DNA of 64,000 nt from assembly GCF_016714285.1 (NCBI RefSeq), contig NZ_JADJNN010000003.1, positions 558,001 through 622,000 on the forward strand, written 5' to 3'. This stretch comes from Nannocystis sp. Lineage in GTDB: Bacteria > Myxococcota_A > Polyangia > Nannocystales > Nannocystaceae. Of the stretch, positions 9,068 to 18,841 are shown one piece after another; positions within the stretch are counted from its first letter, which is position 1; each line of letters starts with the position of its first letter. The translations under genes were made by a program, and so were the position numbers. The notes beneath the pieces are model-generated. The model was given only the letters and a program-made list of their open reading frames with translations. It was not told the origin of the DNA and ran no database searches.

Positions 9068-10867
9068 TCAGAACCATCCGGGCTGCATGCGGGTGTAGGA
9101 GTCCTCGCCGTCGCGGCACAGGCGGACCCAGTGGTCGATGCGGGGGAGCTCGGTGGAGAACCAGTACTGGGCGGCGCACAGCTTGCCCTCGTAGAAGCCG
9201 CGATCGGCCGCTGCGGCGGTGGGGAGGGCGCGGGCGGCGACGCTGGCCTGACGCAGCCACTGCCAGGCGACGACGATCGTGGAGAAGAGCTCGAGGAAGT
9301 CGGCGCTGTGGCGGAGCATGAACTCGGGCTCGCCGGCCTGGCCGCGCCGCGCGAGCTCGAGGGTGAGGTCGGCGATGTTGTGGGCGGCGCGGTCGAAGTC
9401 GTCGAGCCAGGTCGTGGAGAGGCCGGCGTCGCGGGCGTCGGCGAGGGCGCGGCGCCACTCGTCGGCGAGGGCCAGGAAGGCGCCGTCGGCGAACACGCGG
9501 CGGCCGAGGAGGTCGAGGCCGTGGATGCCGGTGGTGCCCTCGTGGATGCTGTTGAGCTTCTGGTCGCGCAGCCAGGCCTCGGGCAGGTACTCGCTCGAGT
9601 AGCCGTAGCCGCCGTGGATCTGCAGGGCCAGGGCGTTGGCCTCGAAGCCGCGCTCGGCGGGGAAGCTCTTGGCGACCGGGGTGAGCAGGTCGAGCAGACG
9701 CTGGGCCCGGCGGCGCTCGTCCGGGTCGTCGTGGTGCTCGGCGAGGTCGGCGTAGCGGGCGGTGTGGATCAGCAAGGCGAGGCCGCCCTCGACGATCGCC
9801 TTCTGGCGCAGGAGCATGCGGCGGACGTCGGGGTGCTCCACGATCGCCACCTGCGGGGCGCGGGGGTCGCGAGCGCCGGGCAGGCGGCCCTGGTGGCGGC
9901 CCTGGGCGTAGCGGATGGCCTCGTGGTAGGCGACCGAGGCGGTGGCCATGCCGTTGACGCCGACCATGATGCGGGCGGCGTTCATCATCTGGAACATATA
10001 GGCGAGGCCCTGGTGGGGCTGGCCGACGAGCCAGCCGTGACAGTCGTTCTGTTCGCCGAAGTTGATGACGAGGCTCGGGAGGCCCTTCCAGCCGACCTTG
10101 TGGATCAGGCCGGCGGTGTGGACGTCGTTGTCGACGAGCTCGCCGTCGGCGGTGAAGCGGCGGCGCGGGACGGCGAGCAGGGAGATGCCCTTGACGCCGG
10201 GGGGCGCGTCGTCGAGGCGGGCGAGGGCGAGGTGGACGACGTTGTCGGCGATGTCGTGGTCGCCGCCCGAGATGAAGATCTTGTGGCCGTGCACGCGGTA
10301 CGTGCCGTCGCCGGCCGCGGTGGCGCGGGTGGTGATGTCGCCGAGGCTCGAGCCGGCCTGCGGTTCGGTGAGGGCCATGGTGCCGGTCCACTCGCCGGAG
10401 TACATGCGGCGCATGAAGGTGTCGCGCAGCCAGTCGTCGCCGAAGGCCTCGATGAGGTGAGCCGCGCCGGCGGTGAGGCCGGCGTAGCCGTAGGCGCCGA
10501 GGTTGGCGGCCATGAGGTAGGCCTCGGCGACGATCGCCACGGTGTGCGGCAGCTGCTGGCCGCCGACGGCGTGCGGGCGGGTCGCGCTGAGGACCCCGAG
10601 CTCGGCCATCTGGGCCCAGATCGCGCGCATGCTCGGGTGCACGTGGATGCGCCCGTGCTCGAAGCGCGGGGGCTCGAGGTCCATCGGGCGATAGGCCGGG
10701 AAGAGCAGGTTGCGGGCCAGGCCGCGAGCGCTGCGCAGGAACAGCTCGAAGGTCTCGGCGCCGTGCTCGGCGAAGGCCGGGAGGCGGCACAGGGCCAGCA
10801 CGTCGGCGACCTCGTGGAGCTGGAACTGCACGTCGCGGTCCGAGATGAGCGGGTTCTGGTCGGCCAT
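9068..10867 (-). CDS. Acyl-CoA dehydrogenase (DmdC/FadE-like, long form)
   Basis: This is a FAD-dependent enzyme of about 599 residues expected to oxidise an acyl-CoA to the 2-enoyl-CoA. It has the extended N-terminus typical of 3-methylmercaptopropionyl-CoA dehydrogenase-like proteins (MADQNPLISDRDVQFQLHEV). The central flavin/substrate region has MALTEPQAGSSLGDI, and the C-terminal helical domain carries GGYGYSSEYLPEAWLRDQ and IHEGTTGIHGLDLLGR, where the glutamate is the expected catalytic base. The ATG at 10867 (MADQNP) is preferred over a GTG 13 codons upstream because it matches the family start. The exact acyl substrate cannot be assigned. A plausible sigma-70-type promoter lies about 60 bases upstream. 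Confidence 0.88.
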   Translation of the reverse strand: MADQNPLISDRDVQFQLHEVADVLALCRLPAFAEHGAETFELFLRSARGLARNLLFPAYRPMDLEPPRFEHGRIHVHPSMRAIWAQMAELGVLSATRPHAVGGQQLPHTVAIVAEAYLMAANLGAYGYAGLTAGAAHLIEAFGDDWLRDTFMRRMYSGEWTGTMALTEPQAGSSLGDITTRATAAGDGTYRVHGHKIFISGGDHDIADNVVHLALARLDDAPPGVKGISLLAVPRRRFTADGELVDNDVHTAGLIHKVGWKGLPSLVINFGEQNDCHGWLVGQPHQGLAYMFQMMNAARIMVGVNGMATASVAYHEAIRYAQGRHQGRLPGARDPRAPQVAIVEHPDVRRMLLRQKAIVEGGLALLIHTARYADLAEHHDDPDERRRAQRLLDLLTPVAKSFPAERGFEANALALQIHGGYGYSSEYLPEAWLRDQKLNSIHEGTTGIHGLDLLGRRVFADGAFLALADEWRRALADARDAGLSTTWLDDFDRAAHNIADLTLELARRGQAGEPEFMLRHSADFLELFSTIVVAWQWLRQASVAARALPTAAAADRGFYEGKLCAAQYWFSTELPRIDHWVRLCRDGEDSYTRMQPGWF

Positions 10868-10926
10868 GGCCGGAGGATAGGCTGGCGGCCCGGGACCGGG
10901 GGCCAACTTTGTGCTTGACGGTTGGT

Positions 10927-10953
10927 ATTATAAGGGACATGATTCCATCACAA
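10927..10953 (-). promoter_or_regulatory. Candidate sigma-70-type promoter of the acyl-CoA dehydrogenase gene
   Basis: On the minus strand a perfect -10 box TATAAT (10932-10927) lies 15 bases downstream of TTGTGA (10953-10948), about 60 bases before the ATG. The stretch is conspicuously AT-rich for this genome. The spacer is short, so the -35 assignment is weak. Confidence 0.4.
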
Positions 10954-11091
10954 CGGAATCGGGCGGATGGCCTCCATCCCCACCCGCCGGGCCCGTTGAG
11001 TGCTGAGTCAGGGGTGCTGCGAACCGATCCGCCGACGTCGTCCACGCTGGTGTGGGCGCCGTCGGCGGTGTCCTATTTCAGCGTACTGGTT

Positions 11092-11886
11092 TCAGCGTAC
11101 TGGCGGGAGCGCGGCGAGGAACTCGGCGAGGGCGCGGTTGAAGGCGGCGGGTCGCTCCCAGTAGACCGAGTGGCCGGCGGCGGGCTCGTGGTGGAGCCTG
11201 GCCCCGGGGACATGTCCTACGAGCCAGGTGACAGCCGACGGCGGGATCAGGAGATCCTCCTCGCCGGTGACGCACAGCAGCGGGCCGCGGAGGGCGGCGA
11301 GCGGGACGGTGCGCATGGCGACGAGCGTGGCCATGACGGCCCGGCGGTCGAGCCAGGGCGAGAGGGCGGCGACCTGGTTGTAGAGGACGTTCATCGCCGG
11401 CTGCTCGCGGGCGAGGCGGAGGCCGGCGGCGACGCTGACGTGGGGCGGGAGCGCAGGCAGGCCGCGGGCGAGGTGGGCGGCGAAGATCGCGTCGAGCTCG
11501 GGGTGGGTGATGGCGCCGGTCGTGCAGGCGAGGACCAGCGCGCGCACGCGGTCGGGGCGGGCGGCGGCGAGGAGGGTGCAGGTCCAGCCGCCCATCGACT
11601 GGCCGACGAGCACCGGGGCGTGGAGGCCGAGGTGGTCGAGGAGGGCGAGCAGGTCGTCGGCGAAGCCGGCGAGGCCGGGGCCGCCGGGGGCCTCGGGCGA
11701 GCTGGCGAAGCCGCGGTGGGAGAACACGACGCAGGTGTGGCGGCCGGCGAAGTGGGCGAGCTGCTGCCACCAGCTGAGGTGGTTGCCGCCGAGGCCGTGG
11801 GCGAAGACCAGCGCCGGGGCGGTCGGGTCGCCGGCGCCGTGGACCTCGTAGTACAGATCGCAGTGCGGGCGGGGGAGGGTGGGCAC
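11092..11886 (-). CDS. Alpha/beta-fold hydrolase
   Basis: 264 residues with the fold's landmarks: the oxyanion-hole HGLGGN segment, the nucleophile elbow GQSMGG (Ser), an acid in TGEEDLLIPP and the catalytic His in EPAAGHSVYWERP. It resembles soluble carboxylesterase and 3-oxoadipate-enol-lactonase-like proteins, but no substrate can be deduced. The start chosen is GTG at 11886 (VPTLPRPHCDLYYEVHG), because the family begins shortly before the DLYYEVHG strand. The upstream continuation of the frame lies inside the HAD gene. It begins 8 bases after the HAD gene's stop on the same strand, so co-transcription is likely. Confidence 0.85.
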   Translation of the reverse strand: MPTLPRPHCDLYYEVHGAGDPTAPALVFAHGLGGNHLSWWQQLAHFAGRHTCVVFSHRGFASSPEAPGGPGLAGFADDLLALLDHLGLHAPVLVGQSMGGWTCTLLAAARPDRVRALVLACTTGAITHPELDAIFAAHLARGLPALPPHVSVAAGLRLAREQPAMNVLYNQVAALSPWLDRRAVMATLVAMRTVPLAALRGPLLCVTGEEDLLIPPSAVTWLVGHVPGARLHHEPAAGHSVYWERPAAFNRALAEFLAALPPVR

Positions 11887-11894
11887 GGCTGCGC

Positions 11895-13436
11895 TTACTT
11901 GGGCGGGCCGTGCCAGTGGGGCATCGAGCCGTGCGGGGAGTGGAAGTATTTGGTGGGCGAGGCGTAGCGGAAGTTGGTGACGCGGCTGGTGTAGATGCAG
12001 GCGTAGCTCTCGACCTGGGCGCCGAAGCGGCTGGTGTCGCGGCGGGCGGCGAACACGGAGCCCCAGTAGGGGTTGAAGGCCTCGTCGACGTCGGCGATGC
12101 GGCGCTCGAGGGTGTCGGCGACCTCCTCCTCGTAGCGGCGCAGGCGATCGAAGCGCTTGCGGACGGTGGCGCGGGTGTCGGCGAGCATGTGCTCGGCCTC
12201 GGCCGCGGCGACGCCCTGGCGGACCAGCTCCTCGGGGCTCATGCGGGCGAGCAGGCGCGAGAGGTAGCGCTGGGCGCTGATGTCGTCGGCGAGGGAGATG
12301 CGCAGCCAGGTGAGGTGCTCGATCTCCTTGAGGGTGACGTGGCGGTCGCGGCGGACGTCGAGCTCGTGCTCGAGGTCCTCGACGACCAGCGCGGTGCGCC
12401 AGCCGGAGCTCTTCTTGCTCTTCACGATGTCGCCGTAGATGTGGTCGCCGACGTAGAGGACCTCGTCGCTGTGCACGCCGAGGGCGGTCTGCAGGCCCTG
12501 CTGGTTGCCGCCGAGGTAGATGCGCCCGCGCTTGGGCTCGGGCACCGGCTTGCCGAGCGGGCGGTCGGCGAGGTCGAGCTCCTGGAAGGCGGCGGCGCCG
12601 GTGAAGAAGTCCGGCTTGCGCGCGCCGACGATGACCCAGTCGAAGTAGTCGCGCCAGTGGTCGTAGGCCGCGAGCTGACCGCCGAGCACGTAGCGCATCA
12701 CGTGGTCGGTGTAGGGCAGCAGGCTGTTGGTCAGCAGGAACAGCTTCTTGCCGGCGCTGCGGAACTTGTGCAGGGTCTGGCCGAGCTCGGGGTCGATCTG
12801 GAAGTAGCGGCCGATGTCGCCCTGGATCAGGTCCTTGAGCGAGCCGTCCTGGTGGGCCTGGTCGATGCACTCGCGCACGTCGAGCCAGGCCTGCGCGTAG
12901 GTCGGCGGTCCGCTCGGCCACAGCTCGGGTCGGTGGTCGATGAGGTCGACGACCTCGGCGAACAGCGTGACCTCGGGCAGGGCGAACAGGGTGTCGACCG
13001 GGGCGAAGCGCTCGCGCTCGGTGCCGAGGCGCTGCGAGCGGTACAGCGACTTGCGCTCGGGCCGGGGCAGCAGGCGCTTGCCGTGGAAGGCGCGGCCGAC
13101 GTAGCCGTGGCGGTCCATCTTGATGATGTTGCCGTAGCGCTTGTCGACGACGAGGCCGCGGATCGCGAAGGTCGGGTCGGAGCGGATCTCGCGGAGGGCC
13201 TCGGGGTAGCCGCGCTGCAGCAGCTTGTCGAGGGTGCAGCGGATCGACAGCGCCTCGAGCTCGTCCTGGCGGTAGAGCGCGAGGGTGTAGTCCATGTCGA
13301 AGCCGATGACCGTGATGCGGTCGAAGGCGAGGTCGCGGTTGGTGAAGATGCGCCGGGTGTACGGCGCCTCGAGCACGAGCTCGGCGTCGGCGAGCAGCTT
13401 GCGGATCGGTGTCGGGAGCCCGGACGCGAGGGACAT
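11895..13436 (-). CDS. HAD-IG family 5'-nucleotidase
   Basis: A cytosolic-type HAD hydrolase of 513 residues related to NT5DC / purine 5'-nucleotidase proteins. The DxD nucleophile motif is FDMDYTLALY near residue 47. A long insertion precedes motif II (FLLTNSLLPYTDHVMRY), and the motif III/IV region reads LYVGDHIYGDIVKSKKSSGW. The length matches the family. The C-terminal helical region ends in a positively charged tail. The start ATG is at 13436. It probably dephosphorylates nucleotides such as IMP or GMP; this is family knowledge. The downstream alpha/beta hydrolase follows within 8 bases. Confidence 0.88.
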   Translation of the reverse strand: MSLASGLPTPIRKLLADAELVLEAPYTRRIFTNRDLAFDRITVIGFDMDYTLALYRQDELEALSIRCTLDKLLQRGYPEALREIRSDPTFAIRGLVVDKRYGNIIKMDRHGYVGRAFHGKRLLPRPERKSLYRSQRLGTERERFAPVDTLFALPEVTLFAEVVDLIDHRPELWPSGPPTYAQAWLDVRECIDQAHQDGSLKDLIQGDIGRYFQIDPELGQTLHKFRSAGKKLFLLTNSLLPYTDHVMRYVLGGQLAAYDHWRDYFDWVIVGARKPDFFTGAAAFQELDLADRPLGKPVPEPKRGRIYLGGNQQGLQTALGVHSDEVLYVGDHIYGDIVKSKKSSGWRTALVVEDLEHELDVRRDRHVTLKEIEHLTWLRISLADDISAQRYLSRLLARMSPEELVRQGVAAAEAEHMLADTRATVRKRFDRLRRYEEEVADTLERRIADVDEAFNPYWGSVFAARRDTSRFGAQVESYACIYTSRVTNFRYASPTKYFHSPHGSMPHWHGPPK

Positions 13437-13653
13437 GCGAGGCCCACGAGCCTATCAGGGGCGCAGGCTGCGGCCGTGATCGCGTTCTGGATCGCTGAAT
13501 TAATTCGCGCAGAAACGATGAGTTGGTTTTTTTATGTGTATTGGTATCTGCATTGGACCCGCCGACGCAGGGTGCGGCGCCTTACGCTTGCCAGAGGCTT
13601 CGTCGCCCAGTTCACGCGGTTGCGAGAATTCGTGGGCTTCCGTACGGTGAGCC

Positions 13654-14364
13654 ATGGTCGCAGCACCCCCCACGCTCAAGGATGAGAAGCGCGCGCTCTG
13701 GTACCTGCGGAAGATACCGCTGCTGGAGGGGTTATCCGCGGAGCAGCTGCGCGACCTGGTCCCGGAGGTCGAGGTCCGCGAGCTGCAGCGGCGCCAGATC
13801 GTGTACCTGCCCGGCGATCCGGGCGAGCAGGTGTTCTTCATCCAGGGCGGCCGCATCAAGTGCAGCAAGGTGTCGCGCGACGGCAAGGAGCTGACGCTGA
13901 CCTACGTGGCGGCGGGCGAGTTCTTCGGCGAGCTGTGCGTGCTCGAGGGCCAACCTCGCGAGGAGATGGCCGAGGCGATGAAGAACTCGATCATCACGGT
14001 GCTGCCGCGCGAGGCCATCCGCGAGCTGCTGATGACCCAGTCGAAGATCGCGTTCCGCTTCATCAAGGTGGTCGGCGACCGCCGCCGCATGATGGAGACG
14101 AAGATCGAACACCTGGTGTTCCGCGACGTGCACGCCAAGCTGGCCGCGCTGCTGCTCGAGCTGGGCAAGGAGCACGGCAAGGAGACCGAGGACGGGCTGC
14201 AGATCGACCAGAAGATCACGCACCAGGAGATGGCCAACCTGATCGGCTCGACGCGCGAGACGATCTCGCTGACGCTGTCGGCGTTCAAGCGCAAGGAGCT
14301 GATCTTGCTGCAGGGGCGCACGGTCGTGCTCACCGACCTCGACGGGCTCGCGGCCCTGACCTGA
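13654..14364 (+). CDS. Crp/Fnr family transcriptional regulator
   Basis: 236 residues. The N-terminal cyclic-nucleotide-binding beta-barrel (about residues 20-130) includes IVYLPGDPGEQVFFIQGGRI and GEFFGELCVLEG. The dimerisation helix follows, and the C-terminal winged helix includes ITHQEMANLIGSTRETISLTLS, the recognition segment. No cysteine cluster is present, so an FNR iron-sulphur sensor is unlikely, and the cNMP pocket lacks an obvious canonical Arg-Ser pair, so the ligand is unknown. The upstream 215 bases are AT-rich for this genome and are the probable control region; the gene is divergent from the HAD gene. Confidence 0.88.
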   Translation: MVAAPPTLKDEKRALWYLRKIPLLEGLSAEQLRDLVPEVEVRELQRRQIVYLPGDPGEQVFFIQGGRIKCSKVSRDGKELTLTYVAAGEFFGELCVLEGQPREEMAEAMKNSIITVLPREAIRELLMTQSKIAFRFIKVVGDRRRMMETKIEHLVFRDVHAKLAALLLELGKEHGKETEDGLQIDQKITHQEMANLIGSTRETISLTLSAFKRKELILLQGRTVVLTDLDGLAALT

Positions 14365-14368
14365 TGCG

Positions 14369-15190
14369 CTAGCCCCCCGTGAGGCCGCGCCGGGCCAGGT
14401 AGCGCCGCTTGGCCGCGGCGCCACGCTTCTCGAGCAGGGGTCGCAGCCAGCGGCCGAGCCCGGGCGAGAGGTAGCCGAGCGTCGACAGCTTGCCGGACAT
14501 GTACGGGATGTCGACGTCGAGGCCGGTCTTGTCGCTGCGCACGCAGTCCATGACGACCGCCGCGACCTGCTCCGGGGTGACCATCGGCTGCGAGAAGGTC
14601 AGGTCGCTGACGTGCTCGAAGTCGTCGTCGAAGAAGTTGGTGTCGACCGGCCCGGGGTTGACGTTGGCGATCCGGATGCCGCGTCGCCCGAGGTCCTCGG
14701 CGGCCGAGAGGGCCCAGAAGCGCAGGCCCGCCTTGGTGCCCGAGTAGACCGCGGAGCCCGGCACGCCGAGCTTCCCGGCGAGGCTGGCGACGTTGACGAT
14801 CACCCCGCCGGGGGCCATCAGGTCGGCGACCACGCGTGTCAGCACGACCGGCGCGACGAGGTTGACCGTGAACATGTCGGCGAGCTGCTGCGGCCGGTGG
14901 CGCAGCATGTCGCCGCGGTGGTGCAGGCCGGCGTTGTTGATCACCACGTCGAGGCGGCCGAGCTTCTGGATCACCGCGTCGGGCAGGGCCGTCAGCGCCT
15001 TGAGGTCGCCGACGTCGAGCGGGAAGGCGACCGCGCGCGGGCCGAGCTCCGTGCAGGCCCGCGTGAGGCGCTCGGCGCCGCGGGCCACCATCGCCACCTG
15101 GGCCCCGGCCGCGACCAGCATGCGGGCGACGGCCAGACCGATGCCAGAAGACGCGCCGGTGACGATCGCTACGTGGTCCTTGAGATCCAT
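14369..15190 (-). CDS. SDR family NAD(P)-dependent oxidoreductase
   Basis: A classical short-chain dehydrogenase of 273 residues. The nucleotide-binding glycine motif is TGASSGIG, followed by the structural NNAG (VVINNAGLHHRGD) and the catalytic YSGTK (Tyr-x-x-x-Lys, in GSAVYSGTKAG). The active-site Ser region is VNVASLAGKLG. The C-terminal extension (PYMSGKLSTLGYLSPGLGRW) is like that of long-chain ketone or sphingoid-type SDRs. The ATG at 15190 (MDLKDHVAIVTG) is chosen over an upstream in-frame start because the Rossmann strand begins directly after it. It is convergent with the Crp/Fnr gene, only 4 bases apart. The substrate is unknown. Confidence 0.85.
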   Translation of the reverse strand: MDLKDHVAIVTGASSGIGLAVARMLVAAGAQVAMVARGAERLTRACTELGPRAVAFPLDVGDLKALTALPDAVIQKLGRLDVVINNAGLHHRGDMLRHRPQQLADMFTVNLVAPVVLTRVVADLMAPGGVIVNVASLAGKLGVPGSAVYSGTKAGLRFWALSAAEDLGRRGIRIANVNPGPVDTNFFDDDFEHVSDLTFSQPMVTPEQVAAVVMDCVRSDKTGLDVDIPYMSGKLSTLGYLSPGLGRWLRPLLEKRGAAAKRRYLARRGLTGG

Positions 15191-15240
15191 GGCCGCGAAG
15201 ATAGCTGCAGCGTGCGCCGGCATGAAGGGCTTTAAATGGG

Positions 15241-15279
15241 GACGCCCCGCGCCCCACCGAAGTGGAGCCGCGGGGCGTC
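15241..15279 (-). terminator. Hairpin downstream of groEL
   Basis: A perfect 10-bp inverted repeat (GACGCCCCGC and GCGGGGCGTC) encloses a 19-base loop 32 bases after the groEL stop on the minus strand. It is followed in that direction by CCCATTTAAA. It probably terminates groESL transcription before the SDR gene. Confidence 0.55.
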
Positions 15280-15310
15280 GCATCGAACCGCAGGGCGGTC
15301 GATGCCTGGA

Positions 15311-16954
<1,644 letters not shown>

Positions 16955-17002
16955 GGGAATTCTCGCTTGTATCTGCTGGAAGTTTGGGGGGAGGGGCGCG
17001 GA

Positions 17003-17296
17003 CTAGCCTTCGAGCACGGCGAGGATCTCCTCCTCGCGGAGGATCATGTGCTCTTCACCGTCCAGCTTGATCTCGGTGCCGGAGTACTTGCCGAACAGGA
17101 CCTTGTCCCCGGCCTTCACGTCGAGCGGGGTGCGCTTGCCGGTGTCATCCGACTTGCCCTGACCGACGGCGATCACGACGCCGCGTGCGGGCTTCTCTTT
17201 GGCGGCGTCCGGGATGAAGAGACCGCCAGCGGTCTTCTCTTCCTCGGCCATACGCTTCACCAAAACTCGATCGTTGAGCGGACGAACCTTCGTCAT
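17003..17296 (-). CDS. groES: Co-chaperonin GroES (10 kDa)
   Basis: The lid of the GroEL chamber. 97 residues: MTKVRPLNDRVLVKRM at the start, the mobile loop EEEKTAGGLFIPDAAKEKP, then GDKVLFGKYSGTEIKLDGEE and a C-terminal ILREEEILAVLEG. The start is the ATG at 17296, with AGGAG eight bases upstream; the in-frame extension beyond it is not conserved family sequence. It is the first gene of the groES-groEL operon, with an imperfect CIRCE about 130 bases upstream. Confidence 0.97.
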   Translation of the reverse strand: MTKVRPLNDRVLVKRMAEEEKTAGGLFIPDAAKEKPARGVVIAVGQGKSDDTGKRTPLDVKAGDKVLFGKYSGTEIKLDGEEHMILREEEILAVLEG

Positions 17297-17423
17297 TGCA
17301 GTCTCCTGTGGTGCTTTTGTCAAAATGGGCGACGCCTGGCCCGCGTGGGCCCGACATTGGGCGCTCGCAGGCCGTGGACCAAACCCCCATGCCGCCGGTT
17401 TGGCGGGCTCCTGGGGGACATTG

Positions 17424-17451
17424 CTAGCAGTCGCCATGGGGCGAGTGCTAA
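17424..17451 (-). promoter_or_regulatory. Imperfect CIRCE (HrcA operator) upstream of groES
   Basis: The right arm GAGTGCTAA (17443-17451) is a perfect CIRCE half-site. The left arm CTAGCAGTC matches TTAGCACTC at seven of nine positions. The spacer is 10 rather than the canonical 9 bases. The location in front of groES fits HrcA control; the degenerate left arm and the spacer leave some doubt. Confidence 0.6.
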
Positions 17452-17589
17452 CGCGGCCGGAGTCTAGGACCATGGCTGTGAGCGTCAACCCCCGTCGCGG
17501 CCAATTTCAGAGCTCGCTTTGGCCCAGGGCCACCAGGTTTGCTCACATAACTTCGTGATGTGGCCCGCAGACCCTGCTAGCTTGCTGAG

Positions 17590-18177
17590 ATGGGGGGTAT
17601 GGCGATGGTCGACAAGCTCGCGTTGGATGGTTCGCTCGAGGCCTTCTTCTTTGACCAGGTCGGTGAGGCGCAGGCCCGGGCCGGCGCCAATCTCCCGCGT
17701 GAAGTCGAGGCGTACGTCGTTCACCTGCTGGCTGCCTTCGTCCACCGGCCCGACGCGGTCGGCCGGCGCAGCGGCCCGCTCGCCCTGCAGTACCTCGCGG
17801 CTCGGGCAGAGGCGGGCAGCGCCCGGGCCCAGGCCCTGCGCTCGCTGGGGGACCGGGCCCTCTTTATTGCCGGTGTCGTGCCGCACAGCCTCGACCGCAG
17901 CCCCGTGAACGTCCGCTACGTGCGCTCGCTCGGGGCCAGCGCCTATCGCGAGGTCTCCGATGGTCGCGGTGCGCTCGCCGTGTTCCACACCCTGGCGGAC
18001 CGCTTCGCCGACGCCGCCGAGGTGATCTCGGAGGCGACCGACGCTCGCGGCGAAGCGGACCGCGATCTCCTCGGCCTCTACGACCGCTGGCGCCGTCACG
18101 GCGAGGCCCGCGACGCCCGCCGGCTCCGTGCCGCTGGCGTCGTCCTCGATCGCCCAGGCACGGACACCCTGCAATGA
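17590..18177 (+). CDS. Conserved hypothetical protein (upstream member of a coupled pair)
   Basis: 195 residues, predicted soluble and mainly helical, without a signal peptide or a recognised domain. It opens MVDKLALDGSLEAFFFDQVG and includes a basic helix near YLAARAEAGSARAQALRSLG. The C-terminal third is charged (GEADRDLLGLYDRWRRHGEARD). In-frame ATGs at 17590, 17599 and 17605 are all possible; a run of Gs before the second could serve as ribosome-binding site. The stop overlaps the next start by four bases (ATGA), so the two are translationally coupled and probably act together. I recognise no function. Confidence 0.75.
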   Translation: MGGMAMVDKLALDGSLEAFFFDQVGEAQARAGANLPREVEAYVVHLLAAFVHRPDAVGRRSGPLALQYLAARAEAGSARAQALRSLGDRALFIAGVVPHSLDRSPVNVRYVRSLGASAYREVSDGRGALAVFHTLADRFADAAEVISEATDARGEADRDLLGLYDRWRRHGEARDARRLRAAGVVLDRPGTDTLQ

Positions 18178-18788
18178 GGGCCCTGCGCGGCCTCTACCGC
18201 GGCCTCGAAGCCCTCAACGGCGCCGACTCTGGCGTCGACCCGGTGGCCTTCCTGGTCCCCTTCACGGGCAGCGGCCCGCGCGAGGAGCTGGTCGTGGTCC
18301 GTGAATCCGAGGACGGCGTGGAGATCGCCCTCGCCCTCGCCGAGCACGCCCTCGAGCGCCTCGAGCGGCGCCCTCACGCCAGCGTCCTCGGCGACGCCGC
18401 CCTCGCTGATACCCTCCCCGTCGTCGAGGGCCTCAGCCATCTCCTCTACCTCGTCGAGGCCGTCCGCCGCGAACGTCCGGTCAGCGGCCTCGAGCTCGAG
18501 ACCCAGGCCGAGGTCGACAAGCTCGCCCTGTGCCTGCTCGCCCGCTGGCCGGCCGCGCGCGACGACTTCCCCCGCCTCGTCGATCGCCTGCTGTGCCAGT
18601 GGAGCCCGCTGCCCGGCCAGAGCGAGTCCCTGCGCGAGCGCTACGCGATCGCCAACCGGGTCGCCCTCCGCTTCATCCGCGGGCTCGAGCGCTGCGTGCG
18701 TGCGGGTCAGCTCGGCGGTCTGCGTCGCCGCCTGCGTCGCTTCTGGTCGGCCGACATGCCCGGCAAGCTCGCCCTCGCCGGCGCCTGA
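18174..18788 (+). CDS. Conserved hypothetical protein (downstream member of a coupled pair)
   Basis: 204 residues, predicted soluble and alpha-helical. The N-terminal half has a strand-rich stretch (PREELVVVRESEDGVEIALA) followed by helices (SHLLYLVEAVRRERPVSG). The C-terminus is strongly basic (GGLRRRLRRFWSADMPGK). The start overlaps the preceding gene by ATGA. No domain is recognised. The tight coupling and absence of a signal peptide suggest a cytoplasmic partner of the upstream protein. The stop codon lies in an inverted repeat shared with the panC 3' end. Confidence 0.75.
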   Translation: MRALRGLYRGLEALNGADSGVDPVAFLVPFTGSGPREELVVVRESEDGVEIALALAEHALERLERRPHASVLGDAALADTLPVVEGLSHLLYLVEAVRRERPVSGLELETQAEVDKLALCLLARWPAARDDFPRLVDRLLCQWSPLPGQSESLRERYAIANRVALRFIRGLERCVRAGQLGGLRRRLRRFWSADMPGKLALAGA

Positions 18789-18841
18789 GTTCACGGTCGC
18801 AGGCGCTCGGGAACTCAGGCTCTCGAGGCTCGCCTGAGTTC
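18783..18841. terminator. Triple inverted repeat between convergent genes
   Basis: GCCTGAGTTC occurs at 18783-18792 and 18832-18841, with its exact complement GAACTCAGGC at 18811-18820. The middle arm can pair with either flank, giving two alternative 10-bp hairpins. The outer copies contain the stop codons of the hypothetical gene (plus) and panC (minus). A bidirectional terminator is the simplest reading, although there is no T run. Confidence 0.55.

Noticed and set aside
8318..10918. Very long plus-strand open frame across the Uma2 and acyl-CoA dehydrogenase genes
   Set aside because: It covers two well-supported minus-strand genes and reads as low-complexity Val/Asp/Gly sequence; GC-rich shadow.
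10915..10935. Plus-strand TTGACG ... TATAAG as a promoter
   Set aside because: The two boxes are only 8 bases apart, and the following plus-strand region has no gene; the minus-strand reading fits better.
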